From assembly GCF_002078875.1 (NCBI RefSeq), contig NC_034409.1:104952990-105016989 (forward strand): a stretch of 64,000 nucleotides of DNA, given 5' to 3'. A program made the translations under genes and the position numbers. Below, piece by piece: positions 29,901 to 44,900 of the stretch; within the stretch, counting starts at the first letter, position 1, and the number at the start of each line of letters is the position of its first letter. This DNA is from Numida meleagris. Lineage: Eukaryota > Chordata > Aves > Galliformes > Numididae. A model generated the notes under the pieces. It did no database searches and was not told the origin of the DNA. It saw nothing but the letters and a program-made list of their open reading frames with translations.

Positions 29901-32900
29901 TGTAGATGATACACTTTTAAGCACAAAGTTATCAGATAACAAGAAAAATCAGGCTTTTGAACTTTGGCATAACTGTTCCTGATTTTAACACTGGTAATAT
30001 ATATTTTTAAAATAGCAGTTTTGCAGTTGGACCTTAAGTTCTACAATAGGCACTAATACATATGGAAATATTTCAGAAAAATTGACTTAAAATGTACCCT
30101 GAAATCTATGTTCATTATAGTGTTAGCTAAGAGTTCAAATTTCCCATCCTCAAAGAAAGATTTATTCAGGATAAAGTAACTTCATACTCTCTTTGCTGAC
30201 ATAATGGACTTGGAATTTTAAAACAGCCGATGGCACCACAGAATCGGAGCTTAGAACTACAGCTCAAAATGTAAAACCGGTCCAACTGATTCTGCTTGAA
30301 CGTACCTCAGTTATTCAAATACACAAAGTCACCTTTGCAGTTTGTTATCCGTTTGAGCATGGTATTCTGGATCTCAAAGTGTCCTCTAAAAGCAAGTTCC
30401 AAGTGCAATAGATGTTCATTTGCACTTTTAAGTTATTCTCTGTCTCTAATAAACAAAGGTTAAAGCTCCCAGATTCAAACTTCAGTCAATATCTTTGCAT
30501 TGCCTATTATTCTGGAAAAATGTACTGTTTAAAAGATGGCTACTAGCTCAGCCAAAGCAATGAAGACTGATTGTATTTCATGATTTGGCTGCCATCCGTT
30601 TGGAAGATAATGAAAAAACTGACTCAGCCTAACACAGCCTGAGTTACTAGTCAAGTCTAAGAAGCTTCAGACTAGCAAATGTGTGGGAATAACATATTTC
30701 CTAATGGAGATAATCACTATTCTGTTAAATATCTCCCACTCTTTGAGGAGTGAATTCTTGTTTCAAGTTTCCATGAAACCTAGAATATGTTATGTTGAAA
30801 CTTAGAGCAATAAAATACAATCCTAGCCTTTATTTCTGAAAAAAAATATCCTTTAAGATGGTAATGTGAAAGAGTAAATTTCTGAGTGTTGCAAGGCAAA
30901 GCTGCAGAAATAATCAGATCTCTATGCTTGAAGCTACCACTGAACATATGGGGGCCAGATAACAGGCATACAATGATCAACATTTGTTTAAACACTTAGA
31001 TTTTACTAGCACTACAGTGACACAAAATTTTGTTTTTACAGCAAAGCACAAGTCTACAATTTGCTTAACTGTGTTATATCAGATCAAAGACAGCGGAAAA
31101 GTGCTGTATTTCAATATCCATACTTGTCACTAAAACAACTAAGACCAACAAGTTGTGTAGATCTAACTAAACTTTTAACCAACAAGTAATCTGCCTTTCA
31201 AACACTGCCTTCATTGTTGCTGTAGCACTATACCAATATAATGTTTTTCCACAGCTAAATGAATTTTAAAATGTCCACTTGCATGTATCAGAAGTAAACT
31301 TTCCTTGCAAGCCTTAGCGTAAAAAACTTTGCGATGAAAGAGTTGCCTTGAGAGTTGTTGCTTTCCAGGCCCATTATCTTACACTGTATTTACAAGAAAG
31401 AAGTTCATGAATAAAACATACATGCTATCATAGCAATCTTTCACCACCAACAGAAGCCAGCACTAGCTGAGGATTTGACTAGCATAATTCAACATGGTAA
31501 GATACAGACCTCTAAACAGACACACAATATCATCCATTATTCAGGTATTAGAGCAGAGGTGTCCAACCTTTTGCCTTGCCTGGGCTGCCCTGAGTTTTAA
31601 GAGGAATTGTTTAGGGCCACATATAAAATGTATAATGCATATAAGTAAAAATGTAAATATTTTATTAAAAAATTTTAAAAGAGCTTTTATTGGGATTCAA
31701 AGCCACAATATTACCAGAATTTCAATATCAAACTGTGGCCATTTTTAGAAATAGGTAAACAAAACAAACAATGAAGAAAAAAAAATAAAATTGAAAATCT
31801 CTGAGATATGGAAATCAATCACAGCATTGATATTATTTGAAAAGTGCCACACACAAAAATTGAGTAAGTTACATTTTCCAGTTTGACATCCGTCTGATAT
31901 TTTAACTTCCTATTGACAAGTAACCTAAATATGTTGCCCCAACAGACGTAACAATGTGATCTAACTTCCATTGTTTAGAATCAGACATTCAACTGCTAAG
32001 AGTAAATGAGATTCACTGCTCAATTAGTACAGCCTCTAACTCTTCCTGTTTCCAGCTTCACTACAGAAAAGCTGGAGATCTCTGCCTGTTTCAGAACATC
32101 AGCAGCACGAATTATTTTAAAAGCTTGACCATTCTACCTCTAACATATTTTTCTTCAGTGATAAAATTATGGAATTTTCAATGTAACAATGTAACTAGCG
32201 TCAAAAGTTTAAATATTTCTTCCCAAATCTTTGACATTCTACCTCAGAATAGATTTTTGTTTCACATGGTAAAGGCAAAAAATATTAACATCTGTCTTTC
32301 CAATTCTTTATTCAAAGAAAATTAAATTTGAATGGAGGTTGCTTATGTGTTAGATAATTATATATTTGCTCATTTCTTCATACACTGAACTGGAGTTCTC
32401 CTTCTAAGACCTAGACTGTAGGCAGAAAGAACTATAAGTTAACAAAATTGCAATAATAGTGTAAAAAGACAGATTGTTCAGAAATTTGGGGCTGAGGAAA
32501 ATACAGAAGATACTTACTCATTCAATAAAACCGAGTAAGTTTTATTTCAAGTCCACAGTGTAGAAGGAAATAGGTCTGATGGAAGTCATGAATTGATAAA
32601 GAAGAAAGGGAATGGCTAGGATAAACCAAATAAATCACATCGAACAGCAAACAGATCTACTGTAAACTGAAGCTTATGGATCAGAAAGAAAAAAAAATAG
32701 CTAAGTAAACTAGTAATTCAAAGAACTAAAAACAAGGACAAAAAAAGTTTTTTTTCTTAATGCAGTAGAAAGTAAAAAGCAAAAGCAAATTTTTAAACAG
32801 AGTTGTATAGATGCAAACTTCAGCTTGAAAAAAAGTGAATCAATGAACTGCCAGCTCTTAGAAAGGAGGAGCAGAACATTTGTTGTTCTTCTATTTTTGC

Positions 32901-35900
32901 CTAAGTGCCTGCTACTGGCAACTCCTAACAGGACATTATGAGCTTGCTTGATCATCAGCTGACTTATCACAGCATTTCTTAACACAGAGAATAGTAAAAA
33001 AACAAACAAACAAACAAAAACAGTCGAATAATCACATGTTGCCAATAAGGATAACTTGGTTAATCTCTCAGGAAAGGCAGATACTCTCTAATAAATCCCG
33101 GAGACCAGTACCACAAATACTTTCTATAGTGAAAAAAAAAAAAGGTCAAAATTCAAGAATAATAAAGCTTTCAAGGCAGTTCTTGCACTTCCCTTTCCAA
33201 CATTCCTGACATACACTGTGACCTACATCTTGTTTAAGTATTTCTGAAATTATAGATACATTTCATTGTACACAGGAAAGTGAGAAAAGTTAAACGTTAC
33301 ATATGTAGAAAAATAAGTAACTTGTTAGAAGCTCATCTACTGCATATTTCTCACTTATTTTACTGTGCTGTTTCTTCATTATTAATTGTAGTTCTTACAC
33401 ACAAGTTGCAACTTCCTTTCACACAATATTCTGGAAATGAGTTATGGCCAAAGTGAAAATAAAACATACTACGGAGAAACAACATTTAAAAAATAATTTT
33501 GGTGTGAGATTTAACTATACAGTATGTATTTAAAATACCTCTAATGGACTGCAACCTGTAATATGCCACTAGATGGCAAGTTTGGATAGAAATTAGCTAA
33601 CTTATTTTAATCACAGTATGAGTGCTTGAAAGTTGCAAGTGCATAGGAAAGATAATCAATCACAAAAAAACAGTGAAGGAAAAGAACACACACACACACA
33701 CAAATATCAGTTCCATAAATACTAAATCTTCTGTACAAAGCATATCTAATATTAGTCAGAAAGGCAAAATGAGTTTTAATTTTCTTTTTGCATCTTCCAC
33801 ACAGACATAGAACTGATTCCTTTGAGTTTACTGCAGACAGAGAGACAAGTGCTTGTTTCAAATTTGCTCACAGACAGCTGTACTGACAGTAGCAACAACG
33901 AGAATCCATGATCTGGAGAAAGGCTGGGAAGGCAAGCAGGAGAGTAATGTCTTGGGAAAGTAGATTCCAGCTTATTCAAGGAATTGCTCGTTAGGATTCC
34001 TTGGAAAGAAACCACAGAGGGAAGGGTACCCAGGCAATATAACCAATTTGTAAAGTGTATGTATGAGGAATTTTTATAAGAACCACTCCGTTATGCAGGA
34101 AGACCAGGCTTGATTGGTTACACGGGGAGCTTTTCAATGAACTAACATTCAGAAAAAGAACATACGTGCAGTAGAAACAAGGACAAGCAATGCAAGATGT
34201 ATATAAAAATATAACTTGGGTGCCTACAGATGAAATTCAGAAAGTTAGATATCCACCTGGAATTAATTTAGAGCTGGACAGTAGCAAGAAGGGATTACAA
34301 TGATTTTCTCATTTCAAAGAAGTTATTAAGGGGACACCTTGGTGCACTGATGCACGGGGAAGAACCTAGTGACAGACACCGAAGAAACAGCTGAAGTACT
34401 CAAGGCCTTCTTCGCATTGGTCTTCAGAGGCAAAGCCAGCTCCTGAACATCAGTATGCATTGTCATGAAGCCGAACTCTTTCAGATTCATAGGGGCCAAT
34501 GGAATTAATTGAAGAGAAATGAAAAAGAACTGGCTTATGCAATTACGAGTTAGTCTGGATCTGCTACTGATCTGCCTGTCACACAATTTTATGTGATTTG
34601 GACTTGATCTTTTGTTCCCAACCTATACAGAACTTTCCACCTGGTTTTAAATATAAACAATTCCTGTCATTTAAATTAGTTCTTTCTGCAGCTTACCACG
34701 GACTTAGGTTTGATACTCAGAACCACGTAAATACGCACAATTCTTAAAATATACAGTAAATATACCACACTTCCCCCATTGTTAAATGCAAAACTACCAT
34801 AAACAGGTAATAAAACAATGACAGAATAGAAATTAAGCTTTTTGCTCATTTACCATAGAGCTCTCCAAACAAACCCATCACATAAACAAGCCATATTCAA
34901 AGTGAACACTGAATTTCCCTTGTTGTATAACTGTCAGCCAACTGAAACATAAGCAGAAGCCTTACCTCATCAGAAGAGAGAAGGTAAATTGGCGTTAACA
35001 TAGGAATTTCACTTAATTCACAACTCAGGCCAAGAGATATCAGAATCTCCTTGAGAACTTCGTATCTCTTGGGATTGCTCATCTTAAGCAAATTAAAATC
35101 CTCTTCAGTTTGGATATCCACAGAATTGGCATCCAGTTCCAAATGCACCTGGGAGGATACGTGCAAAGAGAATTTAAAAAATCATTTTGCTGGATTACAC
35201 ATTCTAGAGTGGCAGAGAGAGTTGTGCACAACAAAAACAACACTGTCCTGACTGTGGCTGCTGAACTATCCAGCATAGCTAGTGTCATTTAAAAGTTTCT
35301 CACATCTTTATCATACCTACATTTTGGGTATTATCATCCTAATAAAAACTAGGGAGTATCTATCTACCTATATCTAAACATTCAGGGATCACAGTTGCCA
35401 GTATATAAAAATTTTCTCTAAAATCTACACAATAAACTGATCTTCTGAAGAAGTTCAAATATGTATACATTCACTAATTTAAACTCCTGCAAGAGAGCAT
35501 CTTAGAACCAGCAGCAATATTGGTCGTATTCTGGCTTGTGCAAAAGCAGAATGACATTTATATTGAAAGACCTTTATCAGATGTTGCACAAGATCAGCAG
35601 AAGTCAGCCTGAACACATCCTTACTGTGTCACACACATTAAGTAGCCAACACTGCAGTTAAAGAAATGCCTCTGAACAGTAACTAAGAACCCCAGAACAA
35701 GAGTTTGTAGATCAACCCATCTCAGGGTTCAAGCAGGTGTTTAAGAGAAGAAAGGAAATACCTTTGAGGTCTACTTGTTTGTTTCAAAATATTTAGAAGC
35801 CTTTGTAGTAGTGTACCACTACATGCACAGTAGCATACAGTACTTTAATACTACATGAAACAACTACATGCACATATATTTGATGAAAATCAAAAGCTGT

Positions 35901-38900
35901 TGTGTTAATTTCTTCCCTTTTGCACATTTTAATGATGTTCTTCATCTTTTATTGATGATCTATTTCACTGAAATTCAGAGAAATTTGCTGAAGGTAGCCA
36001 GGATGGGTAGAACACATGGACAACAGAAGAGTACAGAAAAAACGGAAACAACTAGTCTCTGTTATAGAATATCTAACGGCTGATGTCACTGTCAGCTCCC
36101 TGAAAAGAAAACAATGAGGCTTTTCAAATCCAGACTGGAAGCCATTTGAAATTATAAAATGACACTCTAATCCTTTTAATCTGATTTTTGAATCTATACT
36201 GTAACATCTTTTTTTTTTTCTGGGGAAAACTTCTGCAGTATTAAGTTTTATTACAGCAGAAGAGTTAATTTAAATGGTACAGCAAAGCAGGTTTCACCAT
36301 GGAACAAGGAGCAGCCACTGCTTGAGGAATAGCTGGGCATTGGTTGGTGAGCACTACACTGTGCACCACTTGTTCTGCATACTCTTACATCATCATTATT
36401 TTCCCTTCCTTCTCTGTCCTATTAAACTATCTTTATCTCAACCCATGAGTTTTAATTTTTTTCCCCTGAATCTCTCCCTCTCTACTTCTAAGATGTAGAA
36501 TGTTACATAGTTAAAAGATTAAATCCTGAATGAAGGATTGGTTCAGTTCAGTTCTGTGCACCTCAATACAGAAAGGACACTGAGGTGCTGGAGCAGGTCC
36601 AAAGAAGGGCAACAAGGCTGGTGAAGGGCTTGGAGAATATGCCCTACAAGGAGAGACTAAAGGAACTGGGGCTGTTTAGTCTGGGGAAGAGGAGGCTGAG
36701 GGGAGACCTCATTGCTCTCTTCAAATCCCTGAAAGGCAACTGCAGTGAGTGTGTGGCTGGCCTCTTCTCACTGGTGACAGGATGAGGGGAAATGGCCTCA
36801 AGTTGCGCCAGAGGAGGTTTAGGTTGGATATCAGGAAAAACTTCTTTACAGAAGGGGTTGTTAAGCACTGAAACAGGCTCCCCAGGGAGGTGGTTGAGTC
36901 ACCATCCCTGAATGTGTTCAAAAACCGTTTGGATGTGGTGCTCAGGGACACGATTTAGTGGTGGGTTGTTAGTTATGACAGTATGGTTAGGCTGCAGTTG
37001 GATTTGATGATCTTGAAGGTCTTTTCCATCCTCAGCAATTCTACAATTCTAACTCGGGGAAAAAAAAGAATAATCAAGTGTTTTCAGTTGACCAGACCTT
37101 TCCACTCCTCACCAAAATTATAAGCATATATTACTGACTGAAAACATGCTCATCAACTTTTAGAAAGCAAAAAAGGTTAATTTAATATTTTAAGTTGTTT
37201 AACTTTTGATTGTATATAGAAGAAATACATCCCATATGAATAAAACTGTGGGGAGGTTGTTTTGGTTTTGCTTTTTTAAACTACAGATCAGCAAGGCTAA
37301 CACCCATTTGGAAATTACCTTTATCCAGAACTCTACTAAAGAAAGCATGGCACAGTTTAGTTCATTCACAGTGCTGGTATACAAATAGGGTTAGGGAAAC
37401 AATACCGGAAAAATAGTACCAACAGATCTAAATCAACAGTGGCATTTCAGCACCATCAGAGACTAATCTTTATTATAGCTACTTGTTCATGCAAGAAATC
37501 GTTGGCAGTTTTTTGTATACATTGTATGCAACAATAATAGAGTCTGGAACTTTTCTTATGTACTCTTTCCAAAAAGATCTGGCTACCTTATTCTTACAAC
37601 TTAAAAGGAAAATCTTTTAAAGTTTCTTGCATGTTTTATTTTACTTCCTCTTCTGACTCTCCATCACATTTTGTATTTTTGTATGGAAGTTTTTATTTTG
37701 TCAGTACAAGCTTCTACCCAGAGTTCACCAATAACTCTGCTTTTCCTGTTCCCATTTCCCAAAGTCTGCAAAGTGCACAGCTGTAACACTGTGGATCTTC
37801 TGGCAGCAGAAGTGGATAGCTCTGCTTCTGAAGAGTCTTCCTTACTATGCTCATCTGTTGTCTCCTCTAACCATCCACAGCAACTGTGCATGACCTACAT
37901 GTGCATGGCTACATCGTGAAAACAAGAACCTGGAACAGCAGTGACATTTTTCTACCATTCTTTAGGTTTCCTGAGGATCAAGGGAACACCGTTCTGTATT
38001 CAGAATCCTTGTACATTCACTAAGACACATATCCATATTTGCCCCTTGACAAACATCCCAAAAAGCATGCCAGGGCAACAAATGAATTTTTTTTAGAACA
38101 ACACTGTGTACCAATGAGCAAATTAATGCTTTTGCACACACAGTACCTGAGAAAGAATGGCTTCTCCTCCATTGTCTCCATAAGGCAGATGAACAATAAC
38201 TATATCTTTGTCAGCATTATTTAAGCAACTCAATGGCTTCACTTTGTTGCTCCCTTCCTTCATCCCTACCTCAAAAATACAGCCACTGATCAAAAGATTT
38301 AATTTAATTTCAGTACTGTCTGGTTTAGAGACCAGTAATTCATGAACAGTTTTCTTGAGTTTGTCTTTTCTCTTTATTTGTATATCATCAAATGTAAAAG
38401 AGGAAGACAACCCTAGAATCTTTCCACCTTTAGATAAAAACTTCATAAACTGTTTTTGGTTCTTCTCAGAAATAGGCTTCTCTGTGGCAATGATCAACAG
38501 TAGTGAATTATCAATCCATGGAGCTTTCAGAACTTGTTCCTCATGCAGCTGGTAGATGGTGTAGCTGTCTGTATCAATGCATTCCTGAATGATTGATTTT
38601 ACTTGCTCAAAGTCCACTTTGGCAGTTCCAGAGCCAACATAAATCAATATATTCGGGGGCTTTCCAGCAAGGTTTACTCTCTTTATTCCTGTTGCTAAAC
38701 AATCACCATTCTCTTCCAGTTTGCTACTGCAATCGTCTGGAAGTTCTGGAATGTCTTCCACAGAGGCAAATCTGACCGATTCAATAGTGCTGTTTTCAAG
38801 TTGCAGACATTCACGACAGCTGGAAAGATGCAAGTGATGATGTTCTCCAAAACCTGTCTCTTTGTCAGATAGGCTGCTGGATTCATCTTCATGCTCATTT

Positions 38901-41900
38901 TCTTTCCCTAGCTTAGATTTCTCTTCTTTTGCCTCTGTATCACCTTGTCCTGCAGACTCAGCTACTCCCAATTGTGTTTTAACAGTAGTCCCAGAAGTAG
39001 CAGGAATTACTTCATTCATCTGTGTAACGCTTACACTCCTATCTTTCATAGATGGTGTCACCTGTTTTAACTCACTCAGAGTAGTTTCTTGTAAATGGAC
39101 AGCTGAAAGAGTTAAAGAATGAGGAGTTATAACAACTATATTAGAAGATCTACAATGAATATCACTGTATCAGCAGAATCAAGGCTTAATTTCAGTACAA
39201 GTCTAGAATATCACAAATTTTATCTATTTGCCACATCAAAACCTACACCACTCCCTTGAAGAGAATAAATTTATACTCATAGAACAAGTCATTGACTACA
39301 ATGACTATTTGTTTCAGGAAAGTCTGGCTGAGAGTGTAACATTTGTTATTTATAGGGAACACTTTAAAAACCCCACTAAGATTCATTAGCAGTGCACAAA
39401 TCTTTGGAGAAAAATAAAACCTGACAACTACCATATGTGATTCAGACATGCTCTTAACAGAAGAGCAGTAAATGGGAAGAAGGTAAGGAAGTTCTCATAA
39501 AAGTATCAGCTTGTCAGTTTTTGTCTGTGACTAGAAAAATGGACCAAATAAAGCAAGGGAAGTACCTTTGGAAAAATACTGATCTGTTAAGGAGGGCAGA
39601 GTGGAAAACTGCTGTTATTTTGAAACGAAAGGTTTTGAAATAAATTGTTTTGAAATAAGCTATTAAAGTCATGATATTGGGTAAGATGCAAATACTGAAC
39701 CATGGCTCTTACATTGTCAAAGGCAGTAAAATAAAAGCTTTGCATAAATGAAAAAAAGGAATAGATACATCTGGACTGTAGAAAGGGAGACCTAATCAGC
39801 TATAGCAATACAAGTGAGCTAAAAATCCAAGTAAAAAAAAAAAATTGCAAATCTGAATTCCTTCCCCTAAAAAGAATAGAAATGCAAAGATAAAAATGTC
39901 CTGGGTAACCACAAACGAAAAAAGAAGGGCAAAGATACCTACCGTGAGTAAAACCTGTAGAGCCAAGTAAGTGAGAAAAATTACTCTTCATACAGTAATT
40001 TATTTCTTTCCGTTTCTGAGACACAGAAATACAAGGGTTGCTCCTAAAGTAATGCCTCCTATTTTATTACGTTGGCCCACAATGTCAGAGGCAGATGGTG
40101 GTGGTATGGTAGCAGGGATTGAACCTTCCCCCCAGTATTCCATTACATTTTGTTGCCATATGACAGATGGCAGCAGAGAAGCAGTCTGACAAAATGGCGC
40201 CTGACATGGGTGTGCATATAAAGCAAAGGTGTGTTATTCAATTCCTCCATGTGGAAAAAAAGGCACCCACTGACATTCATTGATGCTTGCTGAACATTGA
40301 AGGAGACCAAACAGTGGATGCGAGCACAGTGAGGGGCTGGTGTTGCATTTCAGCTGTGGCAAGAGCAACAACAGGTCACCTCTGCTGGAACAGATATCTA
40401 TGAGCATGTCATATAGATTTTTGTTCATCACTGACAAAACTGTATAGCTAATTGTGGTGAGTGTGTTAAGAAATAATATTTCGTAGCTGCGAATTTATCA
40501 AATAGCATTATTGTGCTGTTTGTCTCTGTTGTAGTTTCCATGAAAGTAAGTAGGAGGCATTACTTTCAGAGCAACCTCTGTACTACATGTCAAAGTACGC
40601 AAAAAGTGATTGAATCCATCTCCGCTACCATAAGGCCAAATGCTTATTTGCACAGCTCTAAAACAAACACGTTTTACCATTAAAAACAAATATGTGAAAA
40701 TACTCACAAACAATCTTGTATGGAACCATTCCATTATCCATCTGAAGCCTGTCTTCCATGAATGCTATTCCAAGGTTACTGAAATTATCTACACTTGCTT
40801 CAGCAATTAATTTATAAGGTTCCCCAGGTTTATAGGCCAACGGTAAACAATAGTCAGACCACTTCACAATCTAAGAATAAACCATATGCATGTTTTTCAG
40901 CTTGAAAAGGCTACAGAAAAATACAAAACATACAGTATTATGCTTCTGCAAGATTGACTGCAAGTAAAACTGCCTTACCTTCTCTAAAGATTCTGGTGTG
41001 AAAAAACATCACAACAACAGGCAGAGCCACAGGGATGTTACGAAAGCAAACCGGCACAACTGGCAAATTCAAGTGTCAAAAGTAACATTATTATTTTATC
41101 AGAAGCATTAAGTAAGTGCACAAGATTTAAGTTGCTTGGTGCCTTAAGAATTCTGGTCCCTAGAAAAGCATTATGGGACACACTTGGGCTTCTCTTCTCA
41201 GAGGTTTGTTAAACCCTAACATACACGTTTCACTCGCTATTCCTGACCAGCTTTTTCTTCAAGTGCTATGCTACTGCCATATCTCTTTGGCCAGGAATTC
41301 AACAAGCAGGCAACCAGTCTTAGACACTCAGAGTACCTAAGAATTCAGAGTATCCTGGTTTCGTGGCTATGAAAACCTTAATCTCCTGTCCTTCTCTGCA
41401 CACCTTTCAAGCCAAGTCTTCCAGTCTTCTCTTTTCTTCATCATGTGACTTTGGGCTACTCCGCATGGTGGAAGTTAAGAGTCATAACATTTTTAAGACA
41501 TCCTTTCTTACCCAGAGAACACACAGAAGCAGCTAACATCCACATGTTACCTGTAAACTGTGAGAATATATCGACGCTTTTACCTTTTCTCCATGGCACC
41601 GAGTAAAACATCAGGCATACTAACAAGTAAAAAGTAGTTACTGCTGTCTAATATGAATAAAGTGAATAAACAAAAGAGCCTCTCAAAGTTAGGCTGTTGC
41701 CAAGACATATGACCTGAAATCCTGCTAATGCAACAATCCAGAAAAGAGAATTGTTTCAAGCCAACGAAGCTTTCCTGCTACGACTGGAAATCTTCACTGA
41801 AATTCTGTCGTAACACAGAACAAAAGGCTAGCTCTTAGTAAAAGATGAGAAATTATTTATACTCCCGCTTTACGGATCCACCTCAGTTTCAGCAGAAACC

Positions 41901-44900
41901 AGTGACAGATCACCGGCAGCTATTCAAAGAACATCTCTTCTGTCAAGATAAACTTGTAGGCCACAGGAGCAATCCATTCTTATAGTCCCTGTCTATGTCG
42001 AAAGCTATGCCAGAGGTAGCAGAACTAAAAGCACTTCTAGTGAAGTGACACCTACACAGAAGAATAATAAACACACAAAATAAAACATCAGTCCTTTTCC
42101 ACTTTAATTTCAGTCTTTTATCTGGATTATTAATTTCCAGTTTGATAAATTACTCATTAATGCCTATAAAAGAATGCATTCTTTTTTCATTCTAATGAAA
42201 ACGTAAACAAAAGAAAAAAATCAACAAGATTAAAAAAAAAAACACACCCAAAATAACCACCCACAACTCTGCCTAATAAAAAATCCCAAAAGAGCAGCAA
42301 ATCAGCGCTTCAACCCAGATGTTGCTTTTGCGGACCTGCGTTATGAGTCTCCCCTAGCCTTCTCCTGAGTTGGGCCAGCACTCTCTAGGTGAACTCTGAG
42401 ACAAGATGAAAAGCAAAACAACAGGTATCTGATCTAATTTATCTCCTACAAGCAGAGCCCACCTGGATGGCTTCCACTGACTTACACCAAAGACAAAAAA
42501 AAAAGCCATCTACAAACCAGCTAGTGTGGCTACTGCTTTGAGGCCAGCTGGGACCAGGCTTCAGCAGGAAAGGTTTCAGTTCAGAACAAACTTCTTGTAC
42601 CTCTAGTCCTCACTGTCTGATCTTCATGGAGATAATGATTTTGCCTGGTGAAGCACCTCACCTGGACATCATTCCTCTAGAAGACAAAGACTAACATATT
42701 CCATTAGTGTGCTCTGTTCTCAATTCAGAGGCCTACATGGAGGTACTAAAATCAGGTTGCAGATATATCTGGAATTATTCCCATTCCTGGCCCGTCCTTC
42801 TGTTCCTGCACTCAGGCTCAGTAAGTCACCAGACACTCTGCTCTTTATATTCACTACAGCAGAAGGCTCCCAGATCATCTCTCTGAACACACTGTCTGGA
42901 AAATGCATGCTCCTCATCCAGGGGAGCTGAAGAACCACAATTACTTACAGATGTGACAGGTTTCCTTTAACAACTAAAAGTACCTGGTAACCTGACGCCA
43001 GAAAGTAAGGATGACAGATGATTCTGTGGGGTGCTAAGTAGGGACAATTCAGAAGGACACCTTATTAGCCCCCTCCAGATAGTGATCCTAGCTTGTGGCA
43101 CAGCCTATTTAATGGAGAACTCTCTCAATTTTACGCTACTCCAGCAATCAGACCAGATGTTTTACTACTGTCTACCCAGAGATGCATGCATGCCTTTCCA
43201 CCTCTTCTCTCCTTGCCTCAGTGAGCAATGACATCCATTCTGTGCCTCAACAACATTTTGTCAGTATTATGAATTAAAGGTCAAACATTATTTGTAAGTT
43301 TCAAAGAAGTATTGCCATTTCCCAACTGCATTTTACAGAAATACAAAGAAATTAAGAATTTGATTTTATCAAAGTCTATAGAAGTGAGGCCAAAACTATC
43401 AAAACGTATTTAAAATCAAATGCTGATACATTTATTTGAAGTACAAAATAGAACTACAGTATTAAAAATGATCGTTTAATGACTAGATTACATTTTTATT
43501 CCCAATAACATTATAAATGTACAAAATCTGTGATTTGTTTCCTTCAAGTGTTTAAAGTTATGCCTACTTCTATGTCCATGTCAATGCTAGACTTTGCACT
43601 ACTACTTTCTTTACGTAAAACAAAGAGAAGTGCTTACCTCTTTTGAAGAGACAGGTAATTTCTGCAAGTTGTCTGCCTGAGCTGAAATGCTTTCTGTCAC
43701 AAAAGCTATATGTTCTGTTTCGAGTAACTTATCAGGATAAATAAAAGGAGAAATGAGAAGTAGACTCCATCTGTTTAAATCATCGAGGAGCTGAAAGAAA
43801 CAGGAAAGGAAACGTCTCTAAATGGAACATCTGATTTAATAATTCTTTTTTGAATTTTCCCCAGACCAAGTTCAAATCTAACTCTTCAGCTTTACATGAA
43901 CAGTCTCTACAATTTCACAAAGAAAACAACTTCCTATAAGGAAAAAGGGGAAATTGTCCTGAACCATTAAGAAGGGACATGTTAAAAGTAAAATAAAAAT
44001 TTACCATTCAAGCTTTCAAGACAACTCAGATTCCAGCATTCAGCTTTACAGTAGAAGTATGCAGCTGAGTGGGCCACTGAAGACACCTGTGCTATTGGCA
44101 CTGTGGCCTCTGTAGGCCATTTGCCACTGGACTCTGCCTTTGGCAGTATCTTTCATTCAACCCAGTCCTCCTCTCTCACTCACACTGCAGCCTGCCCTGC
44201 CTCCTCCTTCCATCTCAATGCTGTTTCCTGATGGCTGAAGAGCACTGCTCAATCTTTTGTAGAGAATGACAAGGCAGTCACAACACAGCACACAGAGACA
44301 GTCAGCATGGTGCCACTACCTGGCTAGCGATCAGATGGCAATCATTACAATTAGGTAACAATTCTCCGGGAAACAGTCCCACAGCTAAGTAGTACACACT
44401 GTCTCTACATCCATCTGCCAAAAGATCCATCAGCCTGTGAGCCACAAATGACCAGAGGACTGCATATTACATGGGTCTAATATTTAGGATAGCTAACTTA
44501 TAGTTCCAGGACTTTTTTTTGTAAAGCCAGTTTGGTAAAGATAGTTTTATTTTTGTGGATGCATACAGCCTCCTAAAAATTAGTACAAAATCCTAATCCT
44601 AAAAAATGATTTAAAGAGTACCCTCTCCTTTTATTTCAAAGTATTAAATCTTCATGTACTAGCACCTAAATAAGTAACTCAGTATGTAACTCTAAACATA
44701 AAGTAATAAATCTTTCAAGGTAAGTTTGCCCTTATCCACTTAGTAGACCACTGGGCAAGTACTCTTCTTCATTAAATTATAAAAATTGTTCCCTTTCTTG
44801 TCCTCATCAAGGAGCAAATAAAGCTCAGTAGCTGGCATCAGTACACAAAAGAACTGAATTAAAAACCTCAGAATTACCCATAGCATCTTATATCCAATTT

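Larger units (their letters stand above)
8970..34965 (-). other. HLCS intron 5, 26 kb, mostly unique AT-rich DNA
   Basis: This large intron separates HLCS exons 5 and 6. Apart from one CR1 tail (29130-29245), one hAT-like relic (31554-31745), microsatellites and four short hairpins listed separately, I recognise nothing. The open frames of 60-121 codons here lack family features and have AT-rich composition like their surroundings. Confidence 0.75.
39103..40707 (-). other. HLCS intron 3, contains a mariner copy
   Basis: 1.6-kb intron between exons 3 and 4. One third is the mariner element at 40032-40580. The remainder is AT-rich with short direct repeats of TTTTGAAA(T/C) near 39619-39658. 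Confidence 0.85.

Noticed and set aside
32710..33045. 111-codon minus-strand frame rich in Phe and Leu
   Set aside because: The hydrophobic look comes from A-rich DNA and the (CAAA)n tract read on the opposite strand.
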